Positions 33,635 to 43,471 are shown, counted from the stretch's first letter. The stretch: DNA of 64,000 nt from DATKWD01 sp963704815 (GCA_963704815.1 CAVPHU010000001.1:310001-374000), one strand, 5' to 3'. The notes: generated by a model not told the origin, from the letters alone. Numbers and translations: made by a program.

Positions 33635-36210
33635 CGATCGTCCCCGACGGCGGCCGATGCCGCCACGACGCCGCGATCGAGGGACCGGGCCGCCGCCCGG
33701 GCCGCGGCGGCGGTCTCCGACGAAGGGGCGACATTCGAGATCTGGCGCAACAGATCGACCACCTGCCGGACGTTGCGGACGAAGTCGCCGCCCGAGAGGT
33801 CCTCGTGTTCGATGAGTCTGTTCAGGGCCTGACCGGACGCCCAGCGGTGCGCCAGGTGGCAGAAGCCGGGTTCGGCGCTGCGAGACTCGGGCAGGTCGAG
33901 GCGCCGCTCTTCGTCGTTGAGGTCGGCGGCGATCCGTCCGATCTGCTTGACCGCCTGTTCGACGCGCCGCGACGGCCAGCGGGGCGGTGGTGGCGGACCA
34001 GGGCTCCGATGCTCGTAGACGAAGGTCGACACGACGGCCGCGACCTCGGGTGGGTCGAGGCCGTCGAGCGTGCCGGCGGCCACCGCCTCGGCCACGACCA
34101 GATCGGCCTCGTGGTAGATCCGGCTGAGGATCTCGCCCCGCGGCGTGAGGGACCAGCCGTCCAGGTGGCCCCAACCGTCGAGCACCTGGAGTACGCGGTC
34201 GAGTTGACGAGCCAGCGTCCCCGACTGACCCGCCAGCCGGCGTTCGGACAGGAGGATCTCCCGCTCGAGGCGCTCGATCCGGCTCAGCCGACGGAGGTCG
34301 GCGTCCGCCACCTCGGGCATGGCGGGCAGGGTGGCGCCACCGGACGCGGACCGAAGGTCGGCCGCGCAGAGCAGCTCGGCGACCTCACGTCGATGGTCGG
34401 GATTCTTGGGTGCGAAGTCCGGACGGAGCTCGACGTGCCCGAGCACCTCGGGGCTGGCGTGGAAGTCGGTGACCCCGACCGTGGTCACCGCACGCTCGGC
34501 GTCGATGGCCCGGACCTTGATCCCGCCCTTGCGGTGGGCGACGCTCAGCACTGCGAGAGGCTGGCCCACGGGCCCTTCGATCACCGAACCGGGTCGCTGG
34601 CGGTCGAGGGTCGCCTCGATCTGCCAGCGCGCGGAGCGACGCTGTTCGGTCACGTCCCGACGTCGCTCGCGGGCCTCCTCGATCGCGGCGCGATCCTCGA
34701 GCGTTTCGACCAGGTCACCCAGCTGCTGGCGCTTGCGTCGCAGCCGTTGCTCGCTGCGCACGACGCCCCGATCGGCCTGGAACTGTGCGAACGAACGCCC
34801 CAACACGTCGTGGGCGCCGGCCGGGTCGACGCGACGCACCAGGTTGATCGCCATGTTGTAGGTCGGTCGGAATGCGGAGGCGAGGCGGAAGCTCCGACTG
34901 GCCGCCAGGTTGGCGATGCGCTCGAACGGGACCTGCGGGGCCCAGAGGGCAACAGAGGCGCCGCGGTCGTCGATGCCCCGCCGACCGGCCCGACCGGTGA
35001 GCTGGGTGTACTCGCCGGGGGTCAGGAACTCGCGTCGCTCGCCGTTGAACTTCGTCATCCGCTCGATCACCACCGAACGGGCCGGCATGTTGACGCCGAG
35101 CGCGAGGGTCTCGGTGGCGAAGACGAGCCGGACCAGGCCTTCGATGAAACACGCCTCGACGGCCTCCTTGAACGGCGGCACCATGCCCGCGTGGTGCGCC
35201 GCGACGCCCTTCTCGAGTGCGGCGCGCCAGCGGGTGAACTCGAGCACGTCGAGATCGGCGTCGGTCAGCCCGGCGGTGTGCGCATCGACGATCTCACGGA
35301 TGCGGGGTTGCTCTGACGGGTCGGTGAGGCGGACCCCGGCGTCGAGGCAGTGCCGCATGGCGTCGTCGCAGCCTGCCCGGCTGAAGACGAAGACGATGGC
35401 CGGAAGAAGCTGGTGCTCGGCCAGCACGTCGAGCACCTCGAGGCGGCGTGGCGTCTCGAAGCGTCGGCGGGGGCGGCCCCGGTGACGCTGACCTCGGCCT
35501 CCGCCCCGCCTTCGCGCGTCGCCGTGTTGCTGATCGAGGTCGAAGCGGCTGCCCTCGGGGTTGGGCTCGCCGTCGACCAGCACGGGCAGCAGGTGCGGCT
35601 CGGGGGCCGACCGGTCGCCCACGAGGTAGAGATGATCGAGCTCGACCGGTCGACGTTCCTCGGTGACCACCGACGTGGGGCCACGCACGGTTTCGAGCCA
35701 CTCCCCCAGCTCCGGTGCGTTGGACACCGTCGCCGACAGGCAGACCAGCACCACGTGGGGTGGGAGTTGCAGGATGACCTCCTCCCACACCGGCCCGCGG
35801 TAGCTGTCCTGGAGGTAGTGGACCTCGTCGAGGACCACGACGCCGAGATCGTCGAGGTCGGTGCGGCCCGCGTAGATCATGTTGCGCAGGACTTCGGTGG
35901 TCATCACCACCACGTCGGCATCGCCGTTGATGGAGTTGTCGCCGGTGAGCAGTCCGACGTGCTCGGTGCCGAGCCGGCCGCCCAGATCGCGGAACTTCTG
36001 GTTCGAGAGTGCCTTGATCGGGGTGGTGTAGAAGGACCGCAACCGTTGGCCCCGCGCCGCATCGATGGCGTAGTCGGCCACCAGCGTCTTCCCGGATCCG
36101 GTGGGCGCCGACACGAGCACCGAGCGTCCGTCGTCGAGGGCATCGAGCGCGTCGGCCTGGAAGCGGTCGATGCGATGCGGAAGGGCGGCCTCCCACTCGT
36201 CCCGGATCAC
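33631..36210 (-). CDS. helY: Ski2-like DEAD/DEAH-box helicase (HelY)
   Basis: 859 residues from GTG 36210, which overlaps tatC's stop by GTGA. Motif I APTGSGKT, motif II VVLDEVHYL, motif III LSATV, motif VI QLTGRAGRRG are all present. A basic low-complexity insert (RRRGGGRGQRHRGRPRRRF) sits near residue 230. The C-terminal part carries a DSHCT-like helical region. HelY is an actinobacterial ATP-dependent RNA helicase, usually found right after tatC, as here. Confidence 0.92.
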   Translation of the reverse strand: MIRDEWEAALPHRIDRFQADALDALDDGRSVLVSAPTGSGKTLVADYAIDAARGQRLRSFYTTPIKALSNQKFRDLGGRLGTEHVGLLTGDNSINGDADVVVMTTEVLRNMIYAGRTDLDDLGVVVLDEVHYLQDSYRGPVWEEVILQLPPHVVLVCLSATVSNAPELGEWLETVRGPTSVVTEERRPVELDHLYLVGDRSAPEPHLLPVLVDGEPNPEGSRFDLDQQHGDARRRGGGRGQRHRGRPRRRFETPRRLEVLDVLAEHQLLPAIVFVFSRAGCDDAMRHCLDAGVRLTDPSEQPRIREIVDAHTAGLTDADLDVLEFTRWRAALEKGVAAHHAGMVPPFKEAVEACFIEGLVRLVFATETLALGVNMPARSVVIERMTKFNGERREFLTPGEYTQLTGRAGRRGIDDRGASVALWAPQVPFERIANLAASRSFRLASAFRPTYNMAINLVRRVDPAGAHDVLGRSFAQFQADRGVVRSEQRLRRKRQQLGDLVETLEDRAAIEEARERRRDVTEQRRSARWQIEATLDRQRPGSVIEGPVGQPLAVLSVAHRKGGIKVRAIDAERAVTTVGVTDFHASPEVLGHVELRPDFAPKNPDHRREVAELLCAADLRSASGGATLPAMPEVADADLRRLSRIERLEREILLSERRLAGQSGTLARQLDRVLQVLDGWGHLDGWSLTPRGEILSRIYHEADLVVAEAVAAGTLDGLDPPEVAAVVSTFVYEHRSPGPPPPPRWPSRRVEQAVKQIGRIAADLNDEERRLDLPESRSAEPGFCHLAHRWASGQALNRLIEHEDLSGGDFVRNVRQVVDLLRQISNVAPSSETAAAARAAARSLDRGVVAASAAVGDDR

Positions 36211-36974
36211 GTTCGGTTGCGCGTCATCAGCCGCCCGATGAGGATCGACGCCTCGTAGAACAGGTACATCGGGACCGACAGCACCATGAGGCTGTACGGG
36301 TCGCCCGACGGCGTGATGACAGCCACGAGCACCACGATGCCGACGATGGCATAGCGCCGCCACGCTCGCAGCTGCCGGGTGTTCACCAGGCCGGCCAACT
36401 GGAGGAAGATCAGCAGGATCGGGAACTCGAAGCCGATGCCGAACGCCAGCATCATGTAGGTCACCAGCTGGAAGTACGAGCCGGGCCGGAACGCCTGCTC
36501 GAGGTCGGATCCGCCCACCTCGACCAGGAACTCGAGCGCCTTCGGCAGCGTCCAGTACGCGAGCCCCGCCCCCAGGACGAAGAGGAACAGCGCGCTCAGG
36601 ACGAACGGTACGGCGTACTTCTTCTCGTGGGGGTGCAGTCCCGGAGTGACGAATCGCCACACCTGCCAGAGGATGACCGGCATGGCGAAGGCGATGCCGG
36701 CGTACCCGGCCAGCTTCAACCTGACCGAGAACCCTTCGAGCGGTTCGATCTGCAACAGCCGGCATTCGGCGTCGTCGGCGAGCGTGGTGCAGTACGGCTC
36801 GAGCAGCGCCTCGAAGATCCACGGGTAGAGGATCCAGCCGGCAACCATCCCGATGCCGACCGCGATGACGGTCTTGATGAGCCGGTCGCGCAGTTCGGTG
36901 ATGTGCTCGACCAGCGACATCCGCCCCTCGGCGTCGCCCGCGGAGTCGTCAGTCTCCGTGCTGGTCGTCGCCAT
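36207..36974 (-). CDS. tatC: Sec-independent protein translocase TatC
   Basis: 255 residues with six predicted membrane helices. Family signatures: MSLVEHITELRDRLIK near the start, FSVRLKLAGYAGIAFAMPV, and WRRYAIVGIVVLVAVITPSGDP. It forms the receptor for folded twin-arginine substrates in the inner membrane. The start overlaps tatA by 26 bp. It has a cytoplasmic N-terminal extension rich in Thr/Asp/Glu. Confidence 0.97.
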   Translation of the reverse strand: MATTSTETDDSAGDAEGRMSLVEHITELRDRLIKTVIAVGIGMVAGWILYPWIFEALLEPYCTTLADDAECRLLQIEPLEGFSVRLKLAGYAGIAFAMPVILWQVWRFVTPGLHPHEKKYAVPFVLSALFLFVLGAGLAYWTLPKALEFLVEVGGSDLEQAFRPGSYFQLVTYMMLAFGIGFEFPILLIFLQLAGLVNTRQLRAWRRYAIVGIVVLVAVITPSGDPYSLMVLSVPMYLFYEASILIGRLMTRNRT

Positions 36975-37251
36975 CGGGTTCTGGCTTCTCGGCGGTCTCG
37001 GGCTCGATGCCGGGTTCTTCGGCGTTCGGATCGGTCGCCATCGGGGCCGAGACCGGCTTGGTCGACGGCTCGACCATGTCGGCCTCGTCGAAGGCGCTCT
37101 TCATCTCCTGCTGGAACCCGGTCGATATCTTGCGCAGCTCACCGAGGAACTGGCCGGCCTGGCGGACGGCCCCCGGCAGGCGTTGGGGCCCGAGCACGAT
37201 GAGGGCGACGAGGAGGATGACGAAGACCTCACCTCCGCCGACGTTGAACAT
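36949..37251 (-). CDS. tatA: TatA/TatB-type translocase protein
   Basis: 100 residues. N-terminal helix VGGGEVFVILLVALIVLGPQRLPGAVRQAG with the conserved GP hinge, then an amphipathic helix and an acidic Pro/Glu tail. The sequence could equally be TatB by the tail length. Starts the tat-helY operon. Confidence 0.9.
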   Translation of the reverse strand: MFNVGGGEVFVILLVALIVLGPQRLPGAVRQAGQFLGELRKISTGFQQEMKSAFDEADMVEPSTKPVSAPMATDPNAEEPGIEPETAEKPEPDGDDQHGD

Positions 37252-37311
37252 CCTTCTGAGTGTACGGGCGCGCTCGTGTCGTCGACGTGTCGGCCCGCAG
37301 TCGCGGGCCTG

Positions 37312-37644
37312 CTAGCGATCGAGCCCGTCGACGAGCTCGGCGAACCAGTCGTCACCGGCGAGGCGATGGTGGAAGTCGATCAGGTCGTCGTGGGAGAACG
37401 GCCGGCCCACCTTGACCTCGAGCGCTTCAGCCGGAATGTCCCAGGTCGACAGCTTCACGCCGCTCGCGACGAGGAGGTCGACCACGCGGGGTTCGGCCGG
37501 CTTGACCACGTCACAATCGCACAGTGGGCAGCTGAATCGGTACGTCCCGGAGTTGTCGGTCGTGCAGACCTGCACCTCGACGTCGCCGATCGTCAACTCG
37601 ACGTCGCCGCAGTCTTCACAGTTCGCCCGAATCCGCGTTGCCAT
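37312..37644 (-). CDS. Small zinc-ribbon-like protein, uncharacterised
   Basis: 110 residues from ATG 37644; ATG 37653 is an alternative. It has an N-terminal CEDCGD pair and a later CPLCDCDV pair, suggesting a zinc ribbon, and a helical end DDLIDFHHRLAGDDWFAELV. Not assigned to a family. It sits upstream of tatA with a 60-bp gap and is divergent from the GDPD gene by 88 bp. Confidence 0.7.
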   Translation of the reverse strand: MATRIRANCEDCGDVELTIGDVEVQVCTTDNSGTYRFSCPLCDCDVVKPAEPRVVDLLVASGVKLSTWDIPAEALEVKVGRPFSHDDLIDFHHRLAGDDWFAELVDGLDR

Positions 37645-37732
37645 GGGTGCCCATCTCTCGTCCGCTCCGTCGCAGATGTTCCATCGGCGCTGAAACGGTG
37701 GGTCTTGAGGCTTTGTTTGCCACAATTCGGGC

Positions 37733-38437
37733 GTGTCGAATCCCCCTCTCCGCCCGCCGATCGGCTTCGCTCACCGAGGGGCCCGCGCCGACGCGCCCGA
37801 GAACACCCTCGAGGCATTCGCCCTGGCCCTGCGGCTCGGGGCCGAGGGCCTCGAGTCCGATGTGTGGGTGACCGCCGACGGAGAGGCGGTCCTCGATCAC
37901 GACGGAGTCGTGGGCCCACGACTGCGCCGGCGCCCGATCGCCGAGGTCGACCGGTCCGACCTTCCCCCGCACATCCCGACGCTCGACGCGCTCTACGAGA
38001 CGTGCGGCACCGACTTCGAGCTCTCGCTCGACGTGAAGGACCCGGCTGCGTTCGACCGCACCCTCGCCGTGGCCCGTTCGGGCGGCGATGCGACGGTCTC
38101 CCGGATGTGGCTCTGCCACCACGACTGGCGGCAGGTCGCCGAGTGGCGGCGAGCAGACGATTCGGTCCGTCTGGTGGACTCGACCCGGGTGAAGCGGATG
38201 ACCGAGGGTCCTGAGCGCCGCGCCGCACAACTCGCCGATGCCGGCGTCGACGCGATCAACCTCCACCACTCCGACCTCTCGGGCGGGCTGGTCGCCCTGT
38301 TCCACCGCTTCGATCGGTACGTCTTCGGGTGGGATGCGCAACACGAACGAGTGCTGCGCGAGCTGGTCGAGCTGGGCGTCGACGCGGTGTACAGCGATCA
38401 CGTCGACCGCATGGTGGGCGTGCTCAGCGGTCCGTGA
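37733..38437 (+). CDS. Glycerophosphodiester phosphodiesterase
   Basis: 234 residues from GTG 37733. Catalytic motifs IGFAHRGARADAPENTLEAF, ESDVWVTADGEAVLDHD with both acidic metal ligands, and ELSLDVKDP are present. It hydrolyses glycerophosphodiesters to glycerol 3-phosphate and alcohol. The 3' end overlaps the convergent HelD gene by 14 bp. Confidence 0.9.
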   Translation: MSNPPLRPPIGFAHRGARADAPENTLEAFALALRLGAEGLESDVWVTADGEAVLDHDGVVGPRLRRRPIAEVDRSDLPPHIPTLDALYETCGTDFELSLDVKDPAAFDRTLAVARSGGDATVSRMWLCHHDWRQVAEWRRADDSVRLVDSTRVKRMTEGPERRAAQLADAGVDAINLHHSDLSGGLVALFHRFDRYVFGWDAQHERVLRELVELGVDAVYSDHVDRMVGVLSGP

Positions 38438-40460
38438 CGGGGCTCCGCAACGCGTCCGGGAGGGTTCGTTCGTGCACCAGGCTGAGGTGCTGCACCGCCC
38501 GTGTGAGTGCCACGAACAACGCACGGGTCCCGACGCTGCCGCGATCGATCATCGCGGCGGGCTCGGCGACACACACCGCATCGAACTCGAGGCCCTTGGC
38601 CTGCAGCGGCGTCAGGACACTCACCTGCTCGCCCCGCCCGGTGCGCTCGGCGGGCGCCCAGTCGAGTCCGGCGGCATCGAGCCGGTGCTCGAGCGAGGCG
38701 ATCAACGAATCGTCCGCGATGAGCGCCACCGACCCGAAGCGCTCGACGAGCGCCGCGACCTCCTCGGCGACCAACGCGTCGAGCGGGCGACCCTCGTCGG
38801 CCACCACGTGCGGCACCGAGCGGCTCGGGCGGACCGAACGGGCCGGCGTGACCCCCGGGGCGGCGACCGGCAGGAGTCGGTTGGCGAGGTCGAGGATCGG
38901 CGCCGGCACCCGATAGCCGATGGTGAGCTCTTCTCGCTGTGCGGGAGCATCGCCCCCGAGGACCGAGACGACGTGGTCCCAGCTCGACTGCGACCACGGT
39001 CGAGTTCCCTGAGCCAGATCACCGACGACGGTCAGTGAGCCGCGTGCGGCTCGCCGGGCGGCCATGCGGAGGGCCATGGTGCTGAGATCCTGGGCCTCGT
39101 CGACGATCACGTGGCCGTAGGTGGTCCGGGGGCCGGTCAGCTGGTCCTCGGCTTCATCGAGCAGCGCGAGTTCGGCGGTGGTCCACCGTTCCTCGGACAC
39201 CTTGGCGGCAGCCGGACGGACGATCGCCGCCTGTTCGTCGTCATCGAGCAGATCCGCCGCCGCTCGGCGGAGCCCGGCCTTGGACGTGACGATCGATCGC
39301 ACGACCTGGGTCGGGCTCAGGCTCGGCCACCAGCGATCGAGCAGCCTCAGGAACGGCTTGTCGCTCCGGGTGTCGGCGAGGAAGCGCGCCTTCAACGCCG
39401 GGACCTCCGCCCCCGCCGCGTGGCGCTCGTAGGCATGGTGCAGCACCTGGTTGCGGAAGGCCTCGCGCCCGATGCCGTGGCGCACCCCGCGCACGACGAC
39501 CTCGTCCATGATCTCGGCGATGGCGTCGGGGCTGATCCGGACCGTGCCCCAGCTCGTCGACAGGATCACCTGCTCGGTCGGGAGACGACGTCGTCCGGCG
39601 ATCGCCCGGGAGACGACCGCAGCCATGCGGCCGTCGCCCAGCACGGTCGCGGCAGCGTCGTCCTCGGCGGGCCCGACCCGGTACCGGCTCCCGGCCAACC
39701 CGGGAATCGTCGTCTGGACCACTGCGGTCTCGCCCAGCGACGGCAGCACGCCGGCGATGTAGCGCAGGAACGTCGGGTTGGGGCCGATCACGAGCACGCG
39801 ACCGAGATCGAGGTGCTCCCGGTGCTCGTACAGCAGATAGGCCGCCCGATGGAGCGCCACGGCGGTCTTCCCGGTTCCGGGCCCACCCTGCACGACGAGG
39901 AGCCGGTCCAGCGGGGCGCGGATGATCTCGTCCTGCTCGGCGGCGATGGTGGCGACGATGTCGCGCATCTCGCCGGTGCGTTCGCGGTCGAGTTCGGCCA
40001 GCAACGGATCGGGAATGCCACCGCTGAGCGCGGCGAGGTCGGGGTCGGTGAAGTCCTCCTCGGCGATGTCGACGAGCGTGACGCCGTCGAGGCTGAACCG
40101 GCGGCGACGCTCGAGGCCCATCGGGTCCTGGATCGTCGCCCGGTAGAACGGGACGCTCACCGGCGCGCGCCAGTCGACGACCACCGGGTCCCCCGCGTCG
40201 TCTTCGACGTGTCGCCGTCCCACGTACCACCGGTCGGCGTCCTCGGTGTCGATCCGGCCGAAGCAGAGCGCCGGCCCGTCGTCCTCGAGGCTGCCGAGAC
40301 GCCGCCGGAGGTGCCAGCCGGCGATCTCGCTGTCGACCTCGGTCGCAGCGGATTCGGCCTCGGCCAGTGCGTGTTCGGTCCGGCCGCGCATCGCGGTGAT
40401 GCAGTCGTGTGCCCAGTCGAGGTGGGCCTGCTCGGCTGCGACGTCGGGGTGTGCCGCCAC
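38424..40460 (-). CDS. helD: HelD-like UvrD-family ATPase
   Basis: 678 residues from GTG 40460. An N-terminal coiled coil is followed by WRAPVSVPFYRATIQDPMGLERRRRF, then Walker A VQGGPGTGKTAVALHR, Walker B VDEAQDLS, the Q-G-T-R-P motif and ALFVALTRAVQHLSL near the end. These fit HelD, an RNA polymerase-binding ATPase that removes stalled polymerase from DNA. The N-terminal coiled coil is shorter than in Bacillus HelD, consistent with the actinobacterial class. Divergent from the nucleotidyltransferase gene by 27 bp. Confidence 0.83.
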   Translation of the reverse strand: MAAHPDVAAEQAHLDWAHDCITAMRGRTEHALAEAESAATEVDSEIAGWHLRRRLGSLEDDGPALCFGRIDTEDADRWYVGRRHVEDDAGDPVVVDWRAPVSVPFYRATIQDPMGLERRRRFSLDGVTLVDIAEEDFTDPDLAALSGGIPDPLLAELDRERTGEMRDIVATIAAEQDEIIRAPLDRLLVVQGGPGTGKTAVALHRAAYLLYEHREHLDLGRVLVIGPNPTFLRYIAGVLPSLGETAVVQTTIPGLAGSRYRVGPAEDDAAATVLGDGRMAAVVSRAIAGRRRLPTEQVILSTSWGTVRISPDAIAEIMDEVVVRGVRHGIGREAFRNQVLHHAYERHAAGAEVPALKARFLADTRSDKPFLRLLDRWWPSLSPTQVVRSIVTSKAGLRRAAADLLDDDEQAAIVRPAAAKVSEERWTTAELALLDEAEDQLTGPRTTYGHVIVDEAQDLSTMALRMAARRAARGSLTVVGDLAQGTRPWSQSSWDHVVSVLGGDAPAQREELTIGYRVPAPILDLANRLLPVAAPGVTPARSVRPSRSVPHVVADEGRPLDALVAEEVAALVERFGSVALIADDSLIASLEHRLDAAGLDWAPAERTGRGEQVSVLTPLQAKGLEFDAVCVAEPAAMIDRGSVGTRALFVALTRAVQHLSLVHERTLPDALRSPVTDR

Positions 40461-40487
40461 GGGGCGAGGACCCTATCGTTCGGCGAG

Positions 40488-41012
40488 ATGACCCTCCGAG
40501 CGGTTTTCCCCGGCTCGTTCGACCCGCTGACGATCGCCCACGTCGAGATGGCCAGCGCCGCTCGAGCCCACACCGCCGGCGACGTGGGTCGCGACCTGCG
40601 GGTCGATCTCGCGATGTCGCAGGACCCACTCGGCAAGGACGGAGCCTTACAGACCCCCGTCGACGCCCGCCGCGCCCACATCGAAGCCGTGACCGCCCAC
40701 CTCGAATGGTTCGGCGTCGCCGTGCTCGAGCAACGCCTGATCGTCGAGATCGCCGCGACCTACGACCGCGTCATCCTCGGGGCCGACAAGTGGGATCAGT
40801 TGTTCGACCCCCGGTTCTACGCCGATGACCGCCGCCCCCGCGACGTCGTGCGTGCCCTCTGCCCGGTGATCGTGTTTCGGCGCCCAGGTCATCGGGTCGA
40901 GCACCTCCGCTCCGACGACACGCTGCTCGACCTCCCACCCGATCTGCGGACGATCAGCAGCACCGCCGCACGCGCCGGAAGGCACGACTGGCGCTACCGC
41001 GGCGACGGTTAG
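40488..41012 (+). CDS. Nucleotidyltransferase, CoaD/NadD-like fold
   Basis: 174 residues from ATG 40488. The phosphate-binding motif is FPGSFDPLTIAHVEM, with GSFDP and a T-x-x-H variant of the T/HxGH motif. The C-terminal ISST motif (RTISSTAARAG) matches the adenylyl-transfer loop of the family. The substrate may be a pantetheine phosphate, nicotinate nucleotide or another. It is shorter in the middle and lacks clear CoaD-specific residues, so I give no symbol. Confidence 0.75.
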   Translation: MTLRAVFPGSFDPLTIAHVEMASAARAHTAGDVGRDLRVDLAMSQDPLGKDGALQTPVDARRAHIEAVTAHLEWFGVAVLEQRLIVEIAATYDRVILGADKWDQLFDPRFYADDRRPRDVVRALCPVIVFRRPGHRVEHLRSDDTLLDLPPDLRTISSTAARAGRHDWRYRGDG

Positions 41013-41578
41013 AGCCCGCCCAGGTGCCCGAGCGGCCAGATGCGGAGGAACGCGCGGCCCTCGATGAGATCGAGGTCGATCGGTCCGAAGAACCGGCTGT
41101 CGAAGCTCTCGTCGCGATTGTCCCCCATCACGAACACCGTGCCGTCCGGGACGGCGGTGGCCGGCAGGTTGAGGGTCTGGGTCCCCTCGGGCAGGTAGCC
41201 CTCCGCCAGCGGTTCGCCGTCGACGAACACCTCGCCGTCGATCGCCTCGATCGTCTCGCCCGGGAGGCCGACGACTCGCTTGATGAGGTCCTTGATCTCG
41301 GACTCGGCCTGTCCTGGGGGACGCTTGAACACGATCACGTCGCCACGGGACGGGTCGTTCGAGCGGTAGCTGAGCTTGTTGACCAGCACCCGGTCACCGA
41401 CGTCGAGCGTCGGCTGCATCGATCCCGACGGGATCAGATAGGCCTGGAACAGGAACGTCTGGATGAGCAGCGCGATGGCCAGGGCCCCGACGATCACGGC
41501 ACCCCATTCGAGCGACGACTTCAGGCCGGGCGACATGCCCGATCTCGCCGGAGGCTCGTCCAGCAGCGGGGCGTTCAC
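41009..41578 (-). CDS. lepB: Signal peptidase I
   Basis: 189 residues with one membrane helix at about 27-47. Catalytic Ser is in IPSGSMQPT (residue 53) and catalytic Lys in IKRVVGLPGE (residue 100). The conserved FVMGDNRDESFDSR box is complete. It cleaves signal peptides of secreted proteins. It lies after pafC with a 12-bp gap and ends tail to tail with the nucleotidyltransferase gene. Confidence 0.95.
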   Translation of the reverse strand: MNAPLLDEPPARSGMSPGLKSSLEWGAVIVGALAIALLIQTFLFQAYLIPSGSMQPTLDVGDRVLVNKLSYRSNDPSRGDVIVFKRPPGQAESEIKDLIKRVVGLPGETIEAIDGEVFVDGEPLAEGYLPEGTQTLNLPATAVPDGTVFVMGDNRDESFDSRFFGPIDLDLIEGRAFLRIWPLGHLGGL

Positions 41579-41590
41579 AGGGCGTGCACG

Positions 41591-42526
41591 CTACCGCCCG
41601 TACCGGTCCAGTACGGCTTCAGCAGCGATCCGCCGACGATCCCTGAGGTCATCGGGGGCGTCGACGACCGTCGCCTGGTCGCCGAGGCGGAGCAACAGCC
41701 GGTCGAACCACCGGGTCGCGGCGACCGCCATGGTGACGCGGATGGTGCCTTCGTCGTTCGGTGTCGCCGCCTCGACGGGGTACTGCTCGAGCACCCACCC
41801 GGCGCTGGGTGCCAGGTCGAGCGTCACCCGGGGGTCGTCGTCGGTCGCTTGGAACACGCCGATCGGCGGGGTGGCCTCGGGGGCAGTGAAGCGCTCGTCG
41901 GTCGCCTGCGCCGACTCGATCCGGTCGAGGCGGAAGACCCGCTCGCCGCCCGCCTTGTGGCAGTGACCGACGACGTACCACTCGCCCTTGTCGTTGAAGA
42001 CCCGCCACGGATCGATGCGCCGCTCGCTGCGCTCGTCCCGACCGTAGGAGTAGTAGGCGAGGTCGACGCTGCGATGGTCGTTCACCGCTGCCGAAAGCAG
42101 GTCGAGCACATCACGGTCGGCGTGGCCGGTGTCGACCAGATCGGGATCGACTCCGAGCACCGCTGCCACCTTGAGGAGGCCCCGTTCGAGAGGACCGTCG
42201 GGATCGTGTCCGGGAAGGTTGCGCAGGACCGCCGCGGCCGTGATGAGGCTCAGACCCTCCTCGGGCGTGAGGCGCAACGGACGCTTGAAGAAGTCGGCGT
42301 AGTGGATCCAGACCCGTCCCTCCTCGACGGTGACCTCCATGAGCGCGTCGGGCGTGTAGGGCGGAAGCCCGATGAAGGGGAGGATGGCCAGGTCGGCGAG
42401 CAGCCGCTTCTCGGTCACGTCGAAGCGGGCACACACGTCCTCGATCGTCGGCCCGTCCTGTTCGGCGATCCAGGGGATGTACGCCAGCACTCGGGGGAGC
42501 CGATCTCCGACCGCGATGCGGGGCAT
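41591..42526 (-). CDS. pafC: WYL-domain regulator PafC
   Basis: 311 residues. A helix-turn-helix at about 25-60 precedes a WYL domain (VDLAYYSYGRDERSERRIDPWRVFNDKGEWYVVGHC) and the WCX end. PafB and PafC form a complex that activates the DNA-damage response in mycobacteria, binding single-stranded DNA through the WYL domains. Its ATG overlaps pafB's stop (TGATG). Confidence 0.9.
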   Translation of the reverse strand: MPRIAVGDRLPRVLAYIPWIAEQDGPTIEDVCARFDVTEKRLLADLAILPFIGLPPYTPDALMEVTVEEGRVWIHYADFFKRPLRLTPEEGLSLITAAAVLRNLPGHDPDGPLERGLLKVAAVLGVDPDLVDTGHADRDVLDLLSAAVNDHRSVDLAYYSYGRDERSERRIDPWRVFNDKGEWYVVGHCHKAGGERVFRLDRIESAQATDERFTAPEATPPIGVFQATDDDPRVTLDLAPSAGWVLEQYPVEAATPNDEGTIRVTMAVAATRWFDRLLLRLGDQATVVDAPDDLRDRRRIAAEAVLDRYGR

Positions 42527-43461
42527 CAGCGCATCGCCTCCAGTCGCTCGATGATCATGGTTCGCAGTTCGGGCGGGTCGAGGATCTCGGCGAACTCGAG
42601 GAAGCCGAGGGCGAAGGACAAGAAGGCGTCGAGGTTCCCGACCTCGAGCCGGAGCACCACCGACCCGTCGGCGCGCCATTCCTCGACCAGCTCGTCCCCG
42701 GCGGTCTGGGCTGCCCATGCCGCCTGGTCGGCATCGACCAACAGTCGTGCGGTGATGGTCGTGTCGCCCCCGAGCTCCCAGGCCTGGCGGCGGATGCCGG
42801 GCACGTCGGTGGACGGCTTCTCGAAGGCCCGCGGCGGACCGGCCACGACGTCGCCGTCGATCCGGTCGAGCCGGAACACCCGCTCGTCGTCGCGGTCGAG
42901 ATCGAAGCCGGTCACGTACCACCGGCCGCGCTGATAGTCGAGGCGGAACGGGTTCAGGTGCCGAGTTTCACCGCGGTACCCGAAGGTGACTCGGCGACGG
43001 TTGCCCACTGCGTCGAACAGGCTCACCAGCGCCGGACTGGCCGGGAGCTGCTCCACCAGTGGGGGTGGGATCGCGACGCCGTCGCCGGCGCCGCCGTCGG
43101 GCGCCCCACCGAGCTTGGCGATCGCGGCGCCGATGTTGACCCCGTCGAGACGCACGGCGTTCGACGCCAGGTGCAGCGCCGCCAGTTCCTCGGGCTCGAG
43201 CCCCGGATCGCGCAGGAAGTAGTCGTCCTTGCGAATCCGGTACCCGTCCTGTGGCGGATCGCTGTGCGTGATGGGCTCGACGACCAGGGGGATCCCCATC
43301 TCCCGGAGGTCTTCCTTGTCGCGTTCGAAGCCGCGCCGGAACGCTTCGTCGTTGTCGGGGAACCCGGGGATTCGGGCGCGCAGCTCCTGAGCGGTCAGCG
43401 GGCGTGGCGCCTCGATCAGCGCGGCCGTCAGGTTGAGCAGCCGTTCGAGCTTGTCGGACAC
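42526..43461 (-). CDS. pafB: WYL-domain regulator PafB
   Basis: 311 residues from GTG 43461 (VSDKLERLLNLTAALIEA), the usual PafB start; an in-frame upstream start at 43494 would overlap the previous gene. WYL domain motif RRVTFGYRGETRHLNPFRLDYQRGRWYVTG is clear. Partner of PafC. Confidence 0.9.
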   Translation of the reverse strand: MSDKLERLLNLTAALIEAPRPLTAQELRARIPGFPDNDEAFRRGFERDKEDLREMGIPLVVEPITHSDPPQDGYRIRKDDYFLRDPGLEPEELAALHLASNAVRLDGVNIGAAIAKLGGAPDGGAGDGVAIPPPLVEQLPASPALVSLFDAVGNRRRVTFGYRGETRHLNPFRLDYQRGRWYVTGFDLDRDDERVFRLDRIDGDVVAGPPRAFEKPSTDVPGIRRQAWELGGDTTITARLLVDADQAAWAAQTAGDELVEEWRADGSVVLRLEVGNLDAFLSFALGFLEFAEILDPPELRTMIIERLEAMR

Positions 43462-43471
43462 GGGCGAGAGA

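Noticed and set aside
37733..37760. TCGAATCC resembling a tRNA T-loop
   Set aside because: No acceptor or anticodon arms can be built around it; it lies in the GDPD start.
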